Origin: a virus | DNA length: 38,637 bases | Strand: one strand, 5' to 3' | IMG/VR virus record: IMGVR_UViG_3300021131_000020 | Coordinates: 1-38,637 of that record | Shown: positions 16,781 to 24,393 of the stretch, piece by piece | Layout: the number at the start of each line of letters is the position of its first letter | Numbering within the stretch: position 1 is the first letter of the stretch | Position numbers and translations under genes: made by a program | Notes under the pieces: model-generated | What the model saw: only the letters and a program-made list of their open reading frames with translations | What the model was told of the DNA's origin: nothing | Databases searched by the model: none

Positions 16781-16809
16781 ATTATATCACCATTTGAACA
16801 GATTGTAAA
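16781..16809 (-). promoter_or_regulatory. Sigma-70 promoter of the HNH/AP2 gene
   Basis: On the minus strand, TTTACA (16804-16809) and TATAAT (16781-16786) are separated by exactly 17 bases, with TG before the -10 (TGATATAAT). The -35 box begins one base past the stop of the 819-residue gene. This is the best promoter match seen in the window and would let the endonuclease be expressed independently of late transcription. Confidence 0.75.
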
Positions 16810-16810
16810 C

Positions 16811-19270
16811 CTAGCGTCTGCCGTCTGGTCTAACATCAAATCGTGGAGTTCCTAATTGCCATGCAACACCAATTTGTCCATTTGATTCAAGCCTGAATGC
16901 CATTTGTCTACCACGCAATCGAGTATAAACTTCACCAGTAAATTGTTGAACTGTATAAGCTGGAATATTTGTATAGTCTTGTAAACTTGTAACCGCTGGA
17001 TTAGCAGCTGAACCATAAGCAGAACCAGAAGAATTTCGAGGAATTAACTGAATCGTTACCGATGGATTATTACTTGTGGAGCTATTAAAGTTAATATCAG
17101 GAAACATCCGCCACACAAAACCAAAATGTTGCCCAGCGTCTTGTGGACTAACTTCTATATCGGAAGATTGAATATAAGAATCAATTGCTGTTGGTGTGCC
17201 TGTAGATACATCATCATTACCATTTTCATGATAGAGAAGCCGACTATTATAATCAGCCGCTACAGGGAACTGCGTAATTCCTGTTTGATACCAAGCTGTT
17301 CTTGCCATACTTCCGTAGTACCAAATATTATCTAAGTAGTTATAAATAGCATACTTATCAACTTGGGTACCACCACTAGAATTACTCACATAAAACCACC
17401 ATACTTCATTAAATCCTTCGTTAGAACCTGTAAATATTTGAAATGCTTGGTTTTGATTAATATCTTCAAATATATATTGTTTAATCGTACATGGTAATGT
17501 TTGAACCGTACCGTTATACATATAAAAGCGATCACGCCCCATCCAGTAAGTTACGTTGTTAACAGTAATCATGGCGTTTGGGCCAATAATTGAAATGTTA
17601 TCCATTAAAAGCTGAAAACCCCAAACATAAGGTGCGCCAATATACTGCATGGAATATATAGCAGAATCAGTCCAAACCAATATCTCTTGACGAGTTGATC
17701 TTGCACCGACTATATAAGAGCCATTTCCTAATGCAAATTCACCAGATTGATTTGTAATTTGTGGAATCCATTGATATGCATTTGCTTGGTCAGACCATCG
17801 CACAAGTAAAGGATTGAAAGAAGTTGATGGTGTACCTGGCGTATAAGGATTAGCACCAAATGCAATAATAAATTCTTGAACATCTGAAGATAAAACTTGA
17901 TACGTTGAATTTGGTACAAAGGCACCTGAATAAGAAAAGCTATAACTTCCAGAACTTGCTGAAGTAGTTGATGCACTAATTGTAGCCACACCTGTTACAT
18001 TATTAACAGCAGTTACATAAGTATTAGACGGAATACCTGTTCCTGAAATATAAGAATATGGATAAACATATGGCGCATTTGCAGATGTTATATTAATAGT
18101 TGATGATCCAGAAGAAAATGTTGTTGAATCAGTTAACAATGTTGATGTATTAGCTAAAGTACTTAAATATTTAGAAGAAGTGCTTAAACCCAATGAATTT
18201 TGCCAATAAAAAATAGGTCCGCCTCGTGGTGCAAGAACAAGATCAGAACCAAAATTATCATTTGTCCAAAGTCTTAATTGTTGACCAATACCAACTGCTG
18301 CTGCTGACCCCCACCCAGTAGCTGCTGGTGTTGATGTTGATGTGGTATATGGTAAAACTATAGTTACCGCACCGCCCACATTTGTAGCTGCACTTACAGA
18401 ACCTGTCCAAGCCGAGGATACATTAATAGTATAAGTATTGGTCCCAGTTACAGTCACACCAAATCCTTGCTGCAAAACCTTAGCTGGTATACCACCTACA
18501 GAATTTGCAACACTACTAATAAAAATAGAATTACCTGTAGATAAACCATGCGCTGCTTGTGTAACCGTAACTACATAACTACTAGATGTTGTTGTAAAAG
18601 GATTGGTTAAACTAACTGTACTAGAACCAGTAGTTCCTCCCCAAGGTCCAGCTCCCCAACCACTACCTACTGTATATATACTTAATCCAGATTGGTAATA
18701 ATATTGTATGGTTACCGTTCCACCACCTGTTCCTGTAGAAGACGCATTACTTGATGCTTTAATTTTAAAAGATGTATTTGAAGGTACAGCAGTAACAATA
18801 TATTGCCCGCTAATAGTAAGTCCACCAACCGTTGTTGTACTTGTTAAAACAACATAATCACCTACGTTAGGAGTAATTCCTGTAACGGTGTCATTAACAG
18901 TAACTGTTGGAGAGCCAGAAACTGCTGAAAAAGGATTAGAAGTTAATGTATTTGTTGTTAAATTTGTGTTTGGCGATATTAAAAATGGAGTAATATCGTT
19001 ATATGCTCCACCATAATAAATATAGTATTTAGCATTAGTTCCTAAACCAATATATGTATTACTAACGCCTGTCGTTGCGCTTGACCATACCCATAAAGAT
19101 CGACAAATTCCAATAAATTGAAAAGGGCTTACTTGAGTCCATCCACCAATTTTTTCAGGTAAACCAGAACGAAATCGAATTTTATCTCCGTCATACCATC
19201 CGCCTGAATTAGAGTAAATAGTACCTTCTCTATTAACTCCAGGCTTAAGCATTAATTTAGTTAATGGCAT
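16811..19270 (-). CDS. Tail tube / DNA-stabilisation-like virion protein
   Basis: An 819-residue structural protein. The start (LMLKPGVNREGTIYSNSGGW, then YDGDKIRFRSGLPEKIGGW) matches a widespread podovirus-like family annotated as phage stabilisation (P22 gp10-like) or tail tubular B-like protein, which closes the neck and keeps DNA inside. Two Thr/Ser/Gly-rich inserts at about 105-190 and 225-305 resemble the FCCH-like beta domains common in phage tail proteins. A third (SYISGTGIPSNTYVTAV, about 388-447) resembles a domain also found in two other virion proteins here. The C-terminal half carries the conserved body (WTDSAIYSMQYIGAPYVWGF; WMGRDRFYMYNG) and ends in GRQMAFRLESNGQIGVAWQL. T7 gp12-like and P22 gp10-like roles cannot be separated by reading alone. 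Confidence 0.78.
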   Translation of the reverse strand: MPLTKLMLKPGVNREGTIYSNSGGWYDGDKIRFRSGLPEKIGGWTQVSPFQFIGICRSLWVWSSATTGVSNTYIGLGTNAKYYIYYGGAYNDITPFLISPNTNLTTNTLTSNPFSAVSGSPTVTVNDTVTGITPNVGDYVVLTSTTTVGGLTISGQYIVTAVPSNTSFKIKASSNASSTGTGGGTVTIQYYYQSGLSIYTVGSGWGAGPWGGTTGSSTVSLTNPFTTTSSSYVVTVTQAAHGLSTGNSIFISSVANSVGGIPAKVLQQGFGVTVTGTNTYTINVSSAWTGSVSAATNVGGAVTIVLPYTTSTSTPAATGWGSAAAVGIGQQLRLWTNDNFGSDLVLAPRGGPIFYWQNSLGLSTSSKYLSTLANTSTLLTDSTTFSSGSSTINITSANAPYVYPYSYISGTGIPSNTYVTAVNNVTGVATISASTTSASSGSYSFSYSGAFVPNSTYQVLSSDVQEFIIAFGANPYTPGTPSTSFNPLLVRWSDQANAYQWIPQITNQSGEFALGNGSYIVGARSTRQEILVWTDSAIYSMQYIGAPYVWGFQLLMDNISIIGPNAMITVNNVTYWMGRDRFYMYNGTVQTLPCTIKQYIFEDINQNQAFQIFTGSNEGFNEVWWFYVSNSSGGTQVDKYAIYNYLDNIWYYGSMARTAWYQTGITQFPVAADYNSRLLYHENGNDDVSTGTPTAIDSYIQSSDIEVSPQDAGQHFGFVWRMFPDINFNSSTSNNPSVTIQLIPRNSSGSAYGSAANPAVTSLQDYTNIPAYTVQQFTGEVYTRLRGRQMAFRLESNGQIGVAWQLGTPRFDVRPDGRR

Positions 19271-19275
19271 GGGGT

Positions 19276-19791
19276 TTACCCTAACATTTCTTCTGAAATT
19301 GTTTTAACTGATGCAACTCTATTTAACCATCCATTACCAAAAGTAGGGAAAGTACTTAGTGATCTGTAAAATTTTTCTTTTAAAGTAGCAAACTTATCAA
19401 GAATCGATTTGCTATCCTGCATCTTGATTGCGTTTAAAGTACCCTGCCCAATGATCCCATCTGGCGCACAGTTAGCAGCTTCTTGAATTAATTTAGCAGC
19501 TCGACCAACTCCCATATTAACTGAAGCGTCAAAGACTGCATAATCAATACCAGCTGGAAGATCGTCACAATGACATACATCCCAATATTTTTGTTTGTAA
19601 AGATCATGAACATCAGCATCTGAAATAGCCTTTAATTCTTCTTTTGTGATATGTGGATTTCGTTTCCATGCACGGTATACTTCAAGCGTAATTCCTTTCA
19701 TAGTGGCTCCTCCAGGATCGGCAGGGTTGTCACTCCAAAGTCCTTCGCTCTTTAATACTTGAGCCAATGATGCATCGTAATTTTCTTTCAT
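19276..19791 (-). CDS. Endolysin, GH108 N-acetylmuramidase
   Basis: This enzyme cleaves the glycan backbone of peptidoglycan at the end of infection. The 171-residue protein has the GH108 signature in its N-terminal half: Glu16 followed by DPGG (25-28) and TMKGIT, with Glu16 the likely catalytic acid. The C-terminal half is a PG_binding_3-type domain (VFDASVNMGVGRAAKLIQEA, then DGIIGQGTLNAI). No signal peptide is visible, so release to the cell wall would depend on the upstream holin. Its ATG overlaps the holin stop (ATGA), so the two are translationally coupled. Length and architecture are typical. Confidence 0.93.
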   Translation of the reverse strand: MKENYDASLAQVLKSEGLWSDNPADPGGATMKGITLEVYRAWKRNPHITKEELKAISDADVHDLYKQKYWDVCHCDDLPAGIDYAVFDASVNMGVGRAAKLIQEAANCAPDGIIGQGTLNAIKMQDSKSILDKFATLKEKFYRSLSTFPTFGNGWLNRVASVKTISEEMLG

Positions 19792-20279
19792 ATCGGTGTA
19801 CTTTGATGTAGTAGCTCATCTTTCTTTTGACTACCAGCAGATGAACCAAAATAAAACGCAATGATCCCTGTCCATGCTGTTCCTAAACTTCCAAGCATAA
19901 GCAGTAAAGCATCGGACTTTACAACATGATCGGTCATCAAACCAATCAAAATGCCAAAAAATCCTATAGTGACAAGAATAGATAAGACTGGTGGAATAAA
20001 CGAATGCGTTGCTGTTTGCATATCTCTTGCAGATTTACGGTCATCTACTGCAAGTTTTTCAAAATCTAAACCTAATTCATTGGCTTGTTTTTGCAATTCT
20101 AATTCAGCTTGCTTTATAGATGTCAGTTGATCTGAAGTGAGTTTTCCTGATTCAATTGTAGACTGCACATCTTTTTCATCAATACCAAGTGCTTTTGATA
20201 CAGCAGTAACCGCTAATCCTGCTAATGGGCCACCAAGAGCAGTAGCAATGCCAGGTGCAATTTGAGCTAACCAATCCAT
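19788..20279 (-). CDS. Holin, GTA/3TM type
   Basis: A 163-residue inner-membrane protein resembling the three-TM holin family first named from gene transfer agents. A hydrophobic N-terminal segment lies at about 8-31, a charged helical middle at 32-90, and two clear membrane segments at about 95-116 and 123-145, with a charged C-terminal tail. The pattern APGIATALGGPLAGLAVTAV and the block SFIPPVLSILVTIGFFGI are typical. It would set lysis time by permeabilising the membrane. An AAAGGA lies 6 bases before ATG, and it is coupled to the endolysin by an ATGA overlap. This is the clearest holin in the cassette. Confidence 0.85.
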   Translation of the reverse strand: MDWLAQIAPGIATALGGPLAGLAVTAVSKALGIDEKDVQSTIESGKLTSDQLTSIKQAELELQKQANELGLDFEKLAVDDRKSARDMQTATHSFIPPVLSILVTIGFFGILIGLMTDHVVKSDALLLMLGSLGTAWTGIIAFYFGSSAGSQKKDELLHQSTPI

Positions 20280-20280
20280 A

Positions 20281-20358
20281 TCAATCCTTTAAGAGAATAA
20301 TTAACATCATACAAATTAATGCAAAGACTGTCCACAGTTTAAACACTTCATCATCCAC
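20281..20358 (-). CDS. 25-residue single-TM peptide in the lysis cassette
   Basis: A short frame starting with GTG at 20358, with AAGGA 8 bases upstream. It encodes MDDEVFKLWTVFALICMMLI and five more residues, ending LKD. It is an acidic head followed by one membrane span. A longer reading of the frame from a TTG at 20484 lacks a site and looks like chance. It overlaps the end of the preceding 56-residue gene by 8 bases and ends 2 bases before the holin ATG, so it sits tightly within the cassette. It could be a small lysis regulator or spanin-like part, or no gene at all. The ribosome-binding site is the main support. Confidence 0.35.
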   Translation of the reverse strand: MDDEVFKLWTVFALICMMLIILLKD

Positions 20359-20521
20359 GCACGATGTCCTTTTTGGTTCGTTCTTCGGTAATAGTCCTAG
20401 TAATTTTAAATCGTATTGGCTTTTTTGTCTGCTGTAATTGTTTGATTTCCCAATGTAAAAAGGCAATTTGACTCCATAAACCAAGTTCTATTAAGAATAC
20501 TACAAACCAATAGAGCGTCAT
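20351..20521 (-). CDS. Small membrane protein of the lysis cassette, possibly spanin-like
   Basis: A 56-residue product starting at the ATG whose last bases form the TGA of the upstream gene (ATGA). An upstream TTG in the same frame would extend it into that gene's coding region and is less likely. The N-terminus (MTLYWFVVFLIELGLWSQIA) is one membrane span, followed by a Gln/Lys/Arg/Glu-rich helical tail (HWEIKQLQQTKKPIRFKITR). An N-terminal anchor plus a charged tail is the layout of an inner-membrane spanin, but it is short for one, and no lipobox-bearing outer partner was found. Function is inferred only from position. Confidence 0.5.
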   Translation of the reverse strand: MTLYWFVVFLIELGLWSQIAFLHWEIKQLQQTKKPIRFKITRTITEERTKKDIVRG

Positions 20522-20970
20522 ACAAGGTGAAAATAATACAAAAGATAGGTAACAATAAAAGCAGCAATCCAACAATACATTTGCACCCTTTGAACATCTT
20601 TTAATTTATGCCCATAATGCGTCTGATTTTCCTTACGTTCTCGTTCAACCACCACTTTTAATTCAAGCACCTTTGCCCATTCTTTCTCACCGTACTTAGC
20701 TTTAAAATCTTTTTCCGCTTTGTTCTCGGCTTGAATAATTTCGCTTTGGTTTTTATACTCCTGAATCGCTCGATAGATTACCGAGTTTTCCATTGCTTCT
20801 GCATGTATACGTTGGCGTTGGTGATCTTCTAAATCTTTTTTTGCTACGTCTTTACCATCACGCTGTATATCTTCAATTGTTTTGGTAAGACCTTTCCCTG
20901 CTTCACGAGCCTGATTCAATCCTTCACTTAACGACTTTGCTCCTTCGGCAATAGGGTTGATATCTGGCAT
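20518..20970 (-). CDS. Tail-anchored coiled-coil protein, first gene of the lysis cassette
   Basis: A 150-residue, highly charged, mostly helical protein (DVAKKDLEDHQRQRIHAEAM; AKVLELKVVVERERKENQ) with one C-terminal membrane span at about 130-148 (MYCWIAAFIVTYLLYYFHLV). Proteins of this look are common just ahead of holin genes in podovirus-like phages and usually remain unannotated. No catalytic motif is present. It precedes the 56-residue membrane protein with a 4-base overlap. Its own start has no strong Shine-Dalgarno and follows the propeller-like gene by 16 bases. A role in lysis timing or membrane scaffolding is possible. Confidence 0.65.
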   Translation of the reverse strand: MPDINPIAEGAKSLSEGLNQAREAGKGLTKTIEDIQRDGKDVAKKDLEDHQRQRIHAEAMENSVIYRAIQEYKNQSEIIQAENKAEKDFKAKYGEKEWAKVLELKVVVERERKENQTHYGHKLKDVQRVQMYCWIAAFIVTYLLYYFHLV

Positions 20971-20986
20971 TCACTAAAATAATTTC

Positions 20987-22135
20987 TTATGTTATTGCAC
21001 AAACAGCAGAGTATGGTGATGAACCTTGGCTACCTACTGCACAAAATATAGTACTGCTTGCTGCTAATCCTGCTGGCACACTTAAACTGCCAAATGCCGA
21101 TGTAAAGCTTGTTGATGCTTGCCAACTTGATCCGTTACCAGATAAAACAGCACAAGCATTATTACTTGAATTTAAACCTATAACACAAATTAAAGTACCC
21201 AAACTTGCACTTGCATATGGCGAATAAACATTTCCTGAACCCAATGAAGAAAAACCAGTTTGCGCTGTCCATGAGAATCCATCTGGCGATGTAGCACATA
21301 CTCCAGGTCCGCTGCTTGCCGTTCCTGTTACACAAAATATTGAACCATTCCAAGTAATTGTATTTGCGTTATTTGCACCACTAAATGCTGAACGTAATCC
21401 AGTTTGAGCAGTCCAAGTAACTCCATCTGTAGATGTGTACGCCAATGCACCACCTGTAAAACTTGCTCCAATTAAACAAAATATGGAGCCGTTTGATGCT
21501 ATTGCATAAGTAGCAAATCCTGATGTTGGTAAATTAGAAGAATTTGCAGTCCAGCTTGTGCCGTTTGTAGATGTCCAAGTTGTTGCGGATAAATTTGCAA
21601 CTAAACAAAATTTAGTTCCATTCCATGCTCCAAACTGTGGTCCTCCAGCACTTCCTGTATAACCACTTGTCCATGTAGATCCATTTGATGAAGATGCAAT
21701 TAAAGCGTTGCTAGAACTATTTTGACCGTATCCTACAAATATAGATCCATTTGAAACTACACCATTAAGAGACCCGCCGCTAAAAATAGAACGTATTCCT
21801 GATTGATTAGTCCATGTTATTCCATCTGGAGACGATGCTCCATATCCTGTACTATTTGTAGCAAAAAACAAAGAAGATCCATATGCTACTGAATTGGAAT
21901 TATATCCACTACCTAAAGCAGTAGCCAATCCACTTTCTGTATACCATACTGTATTTGTCTTTCCCCAAAAATTAGTCGGCATAACAATCGTTCCACTTGA
22001 CACAGCCGCTAATGATCTAACATTTGTATCATTCAAACTAATTTGTGTAGTACCATTGCCACCTAACTCTAATTCAATAGATTGTCCGATGGTTGTCCCA
22101 GCAAGACTAATTGGTCCAGATGCATTTAATGTCAT
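20987..22135 (-). CDS. Asp-box (BNR-like) propeller tail protein
   Basis: A 382-residue Ser/Thr/Gly/Asn-rich virion protein. The first 60 residues (MTLNASGPISLAGTTIGQSI through NFWGK) form a compact N-terminal module seen on many phage tail proteins, probably the attachment part. The rest holds at least six repeats of S-x-D/N-G-x-S/T-W: SSPDGITW, SSNGSTW, TSTNGTSW, TSTDGVTW, TSPDGFSW and LSGNGSSW. Each is followed by a G-I/L/F turn and a hydrophobic strand such as SIFCLIG. This is the Asp-box pattern of sialidase-like beta-propellers. No sialidase catalytic residues are recognisable, so glycan binding rather than cleavage is the safer inference. The gene starts one base into the stop of the previous fibre gene (TAATG). 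Confidence 0.7.
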   Translation of the reverse strand: MTLNASGPISLAGTTIGQSIELELGGNGTTQISLNDTNVRSLAAVSSGTIVMPTNFWGKTNTVWYTESGLATALGSGYNSNSVAYGSSLFFATNSTGYGASSPDGITWTNQSGIRSIFSGGSLNGVVSNGSIFVGYGQNSSSNALIASSSNGSTWTSGYTGSAGGPQFGAWNGTKFCLVANLSATTWTSTNGTSWTANSSNLPTSGFATYAIASNGSIFCLIGASFTGGALAYTSTDGVTWTAQTGLRSAFSGANNANTITWNGSIFCVTGTASSGPGVCATSPDGFSWTAQTGFSSLGSGNVYSPYASASLGTLICVIGLNSSNNACAVLSGNGSSWQASTSFTSAFGSLSVPAGLAASSTIFCAVGSQGSSPYSAVCAIT

Positions 22136-22977
22136 TATGGTGTTCCATATGCAGTTACGTTAGCAAGAACTATTAAGTTTCCTGATGAATCTAATGATGC
22201 TACATTCGTGCCGTTATAGTTAAAATAAAGTTTTGTTCCTGTTGGAGTAATATTCCAGCCACCTGTATTTGCAATCTTAGCAGCCGACCCTGAACTTCCA
22301 CCAACCGATAAATTTGCTACTGGGGTTGTTGATGTAACTGTAAGTGGTGCCGTTCCTGTAGCAACCGTACTTGTAAATGCTGTTGCAGAAATAGTGCTTG
22401 AGTTTGTCTGCGCTCCTGTTACTCCAAGCGTTCCGCCTAATGTAGAATTACCTGTTACACCAAGCGTTCCACCAATACTCATATTACCTGTATCAGATTC
22501 TCCTGTTGCTGTTAATGTACCATTTACTACAAAGTTACCAGCCGATCCTGTTTGTGCAGAATAAAATCCAGCTCCAGACCCACTTACGTTATATGCATCA
22601 CAATAACATTGAGCAGTTACGCCAGCAGGTATTGCTAAAGTAATAGCACCACCAGAAGCTGACATGGTTATAACCTGACTAGTATTGTTTACAACTATAT
22701 AAAACTTATTAACCAATGGTGCAATAATAGTCACGCCAGCTGATGGTGTACCTGTAAATACAAGTGCCATATTTCTTGCGTCATCAAGTGTGCCGTTATA
22801 ATTTGTTAATGTATAGGAGCTTCCGCCATAGGTTGTTAAACTAATTCCATTTACGCCTGTAATAGCTTGCTCTAATAGGGTTCCTAAATTTGTATTAGTT
22901 ACATCGCCCCATGTACCAGCAAGATCTCCATCTCCAATTAAAGTTAACTTTAACGAGGTTGAATAAGTTTCTGCCAT
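22135..22977 (-). CDS. Short tail fibre with GTLGVTG repeats
   Basis: A 280-residue tail protein. Its N-terminus (YSTSLKLTLIGDGDLAGTWG, then DVTNTNLGTLLEQAITG) is a well-known phage fibre module, followed by a small beta domain. A repeat region near 165-185 (SIGGTLGVTG, STLGGTLGVTG) matches trimeric beta-strand shaft segments. The C-terminus is Ser/Thr/Asn-rich (KLYFNYNGTNVASLDSSGNL) and looks like a receptor-facing tip. AAGGA stands 7 bases before ATG. It belongs to the adhesin group with the 702-, 294- and 382-residue genes. Confidence 0.78.
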   Translation of the reverse strand: MAETYSTSLKLTLIGDGDLAGTWGDVTNTNLGTLLEQAITGVNGISLTTYGGSSYTLTNYNGTLDDARNMALVFTGTPSAGVTIIAPLVNKFYIVVNNTSQVITMSASGGAITLAIPAGVTAQCYCDAYNVSGSGAGFYSAQTGSAGNFVVNGTLTATGESDTGNMSIGGTLGVTGNSTLGGTLGVTGAQTNSSTISATAFTSTVATGTAPLTVTSTTPVANLSVGGSSGSAAKIANTGGWNITPTGTKLYFNYNGTNVASLDSSGNLIVLANVTAYGTP

Positions 22978-22986
22978 AATTTATCC

Positions 22987-23871
22987 TTATTGCTGATTAT
23001 TTATTAATATCCAATTAGATGTTTGACTATCATTAATTGCATTCCAAGTTGCTGAGTTTGAATTATTTACAGCATTCCAAGTTACAGTCTGATTATCGTT
23101 AATTTTAATCCATCCTGAGACAAAATTACTATCTAATAGATTAATATTTTCTACAATAGAATCAAGGAAATTAGACTGTTGGGTACTAGAATCAGCTAAT
23201 CCTGTGTTTTCAAATACAAAAACTCCAATGCCAACTTTATTGGAATCTGCTGATGATAAATTTTCTGTTATTACTACACCGATATTTACCTGATTATTAT
23301 CTGCAAGATTTAAATTTTCTGTAATAGATTCAAGGAATTGTGATATAGCGGTTGGTGTATCAAGTACATTTACATTCTCTGTAATAGTTTGCAGGAACGT
23401 AGAAGTTTCAGAATTTGAGTCCGCTGGGTTAACATTTTCAAATACAAATAAACCAAGTCCAACTTGATTAGAGTCTGCCATTGAACTAATAGATTCTGTA
23501 ATAGTTTGAAAGAATCCCTGAGCAATGCTTGGTGTATCAGCTAAAGTCACACTTTCTGTAATTGAAAACGATAGCGCATTACCAATAGCAATAATATCTA
23601 AAAGACTTAAACTTTCAGTTATTGATTGAGAAAACTGAGCCAAAATACTTGGCGTATCAGATACACTAATATTCTCTAATATAGACTGTATAAACGCAGC
23701 CAAAACAGAATTAGAGTCTGCTAATGTTGCATTTTCTGCAATTGATAATAAAAAATTACTTTGTTCTGCATTTGCATCAGCAATAGTTACCGCCTCTGAT
23801 TTATTAAAGGTGTATAGGTTTTGTCCTAATCCAGCAAACGGTGCTTGAGCAAATGCAGTTATGCCGAACAT
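22987..23871 (-). CDS. Virion protein made of about twelve 20-residue repeats
   Basis: A 294-residue acidic protein whose body, about residues 25-260, is a tandem array of roughly 20-residue units with consensus (I/F)xEN(x)xLADSNxxxxxFxxS. Examples are SIAENATLADSN, SITESVTLADTP and TITENVNVLDTP. The last 40 residues hold a second repeat type, W-N-x-(V/I)-N (VTWNAVNNS, ATWNAINDSQ, NWILINNQ). The N-terminus (FGITAFAQAPFAGLG) resembles short virion-anchoring segments. No Cys or catalytic motif. An elongated solenoid or fibre shaft is likely. It is coupled to the 53-residue gene upstream, starting 2 bases after its stop with no strong ribosome-binding site. Confidence 0.65.
   Translation of the reverse strand: MFGITAFAQAPFAGLGQNLYTFNKSEAVTIADANAEQSNFLLSIAENATLADSNSVLAAFIQSILENISVSDTPSILAQFSQSITESLSLLDIIAIGNALSFSITESVTLADTPSIAQGFFQTITESISSMADSNQVGLGLFVFENVNPADSNSETSTFLQTITENVNVLDTPTAISQFLESITENLNLADNNQVNIGVVITENLSSADSNKVGIGVFVFENTGLADSSTQQSNFLDSIVENINLLDSNFVSGWIKINDNQTVTWNAVNNSNSATWNAINDSQTSNWILINNQQ
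23085..23800 (-). repeat. Degenerate tandem repeat, about 60 bp units
   Basis: The coding repeats of the 294-residue gene show at DNA level as recurring minus-strand words for ENxxLADSN, such as plus-strand gaatctgc and ttctgtaat spaced near 60 bases. About twelve units are seen. They are diverged, so the array is old or under selection for variation and is not a recent expansion. Confidence 0.6.
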
Positions 23872-23873
23872 AA

Positions 23874-24035
23874 TTAGGCAGCTTTGTCAGCCTCTTTAGT
23901 TTCAGGAACTTGAGGGTCAGCTTGCTCTTTAACTTTCATCATCAAAGGAAAGAAACCCATCTTAGCAGGTGTATCACCCATAAGATTCATCAAGCCTTGT
24001 ACTTCTTCTACTGTTAGTGTTAATTTAATATCCAC
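23874..24035 (-). CDS. Short conserved phage protein (LTVEEV type)
   Basis: A 53-residue product starting at GTG with GGAG 6 bases upstream, reading MDIKLTLTVEEVQGLMNLMG and ending PETKEADKAA. Short proteins with this pattern (a beta strand ending LTVEEV, then a helix NLMGDTPAKMGFFPLMMKVK) occur beside fibre genes in many podovirus-like phages. It is too short for a typical gene-length cut-off, but the start signal and familiar sequence support it. It fills the gap between the 104- and 294-residue genes exactly. Function unknown. Confidence 0.72.
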   Translation of the reverse strand: MDIKLTLTVEEVQGLMNLMGDTPAKMGFFPLMMKVKEQADPQVPETKEADKAA

Positions 24036-24060
24036 TTATTTCTCCATTTAGTTTAAAAAA

Positions 24061-24375
24061 TTACCAAGGTAACGCTGTTGCAACTGGCACTACAGGTGGA
24101 TTAACGATACTGTTAATCTGACCATCAATATTTGCATAATGATTAATTAAATTTTGTGTTTCGGCATTAATCCATGCCAATACTTCTGCTTGTGTCAAAC
24201 TAGAATAAGGTATTGACATAAAATCATTTGATGGATTAAAGCGCAAGTTATCTTGAATAGACGCTGTATGCGTTCCATCCGTTCCTGAAACTGTAAACAT
24301 GACATCCGTTACAAACCCTTCTGGATTAGATAATGTACGCATTGAATTGATTGTTACTGTATATGTATTTGCCAT
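24061..24375 (-). CDS. Small conserved phage protein of unknown function
   Basis: A 104-residue product beginning MANTYTVTINSMRTLSNPEG. The pattern of a first strand, then VTDVMFTVSGTDGTHTASI, then a helix with LTQAEVLAWINAE, is a recognisable small phage protein usually found between fibre genes. It is probably a beta-sandwich with one helix. AAAGGAG precedes ATG at good spacing. It has no known biochemical role; a fibre chaperone or tail cap is possible, but nothing in the sequence decides this. Confidence 0.65.
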   Translation of the reverse strand: MANTYTVTINSMRTLSNPEGFVTDVMFTVSGTDGTHTASIQDNLRFNPSNDFMSIPYSSLTQAEVLAWINAETQNLINHYANIDGQINSIVNPPVVPVATALPW

Positions 24376-24393
24376 TTAAATCTCCTTTAAAAA

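Noticed and set aside
20359-20484. Longer version of the 25-residue lysis peptide from a TTG at 20484
   Set aside because: No ribosome-binding site and antagonistic overlap with the 56-residue gene; the GTG at 20358 has a good AAGGA.
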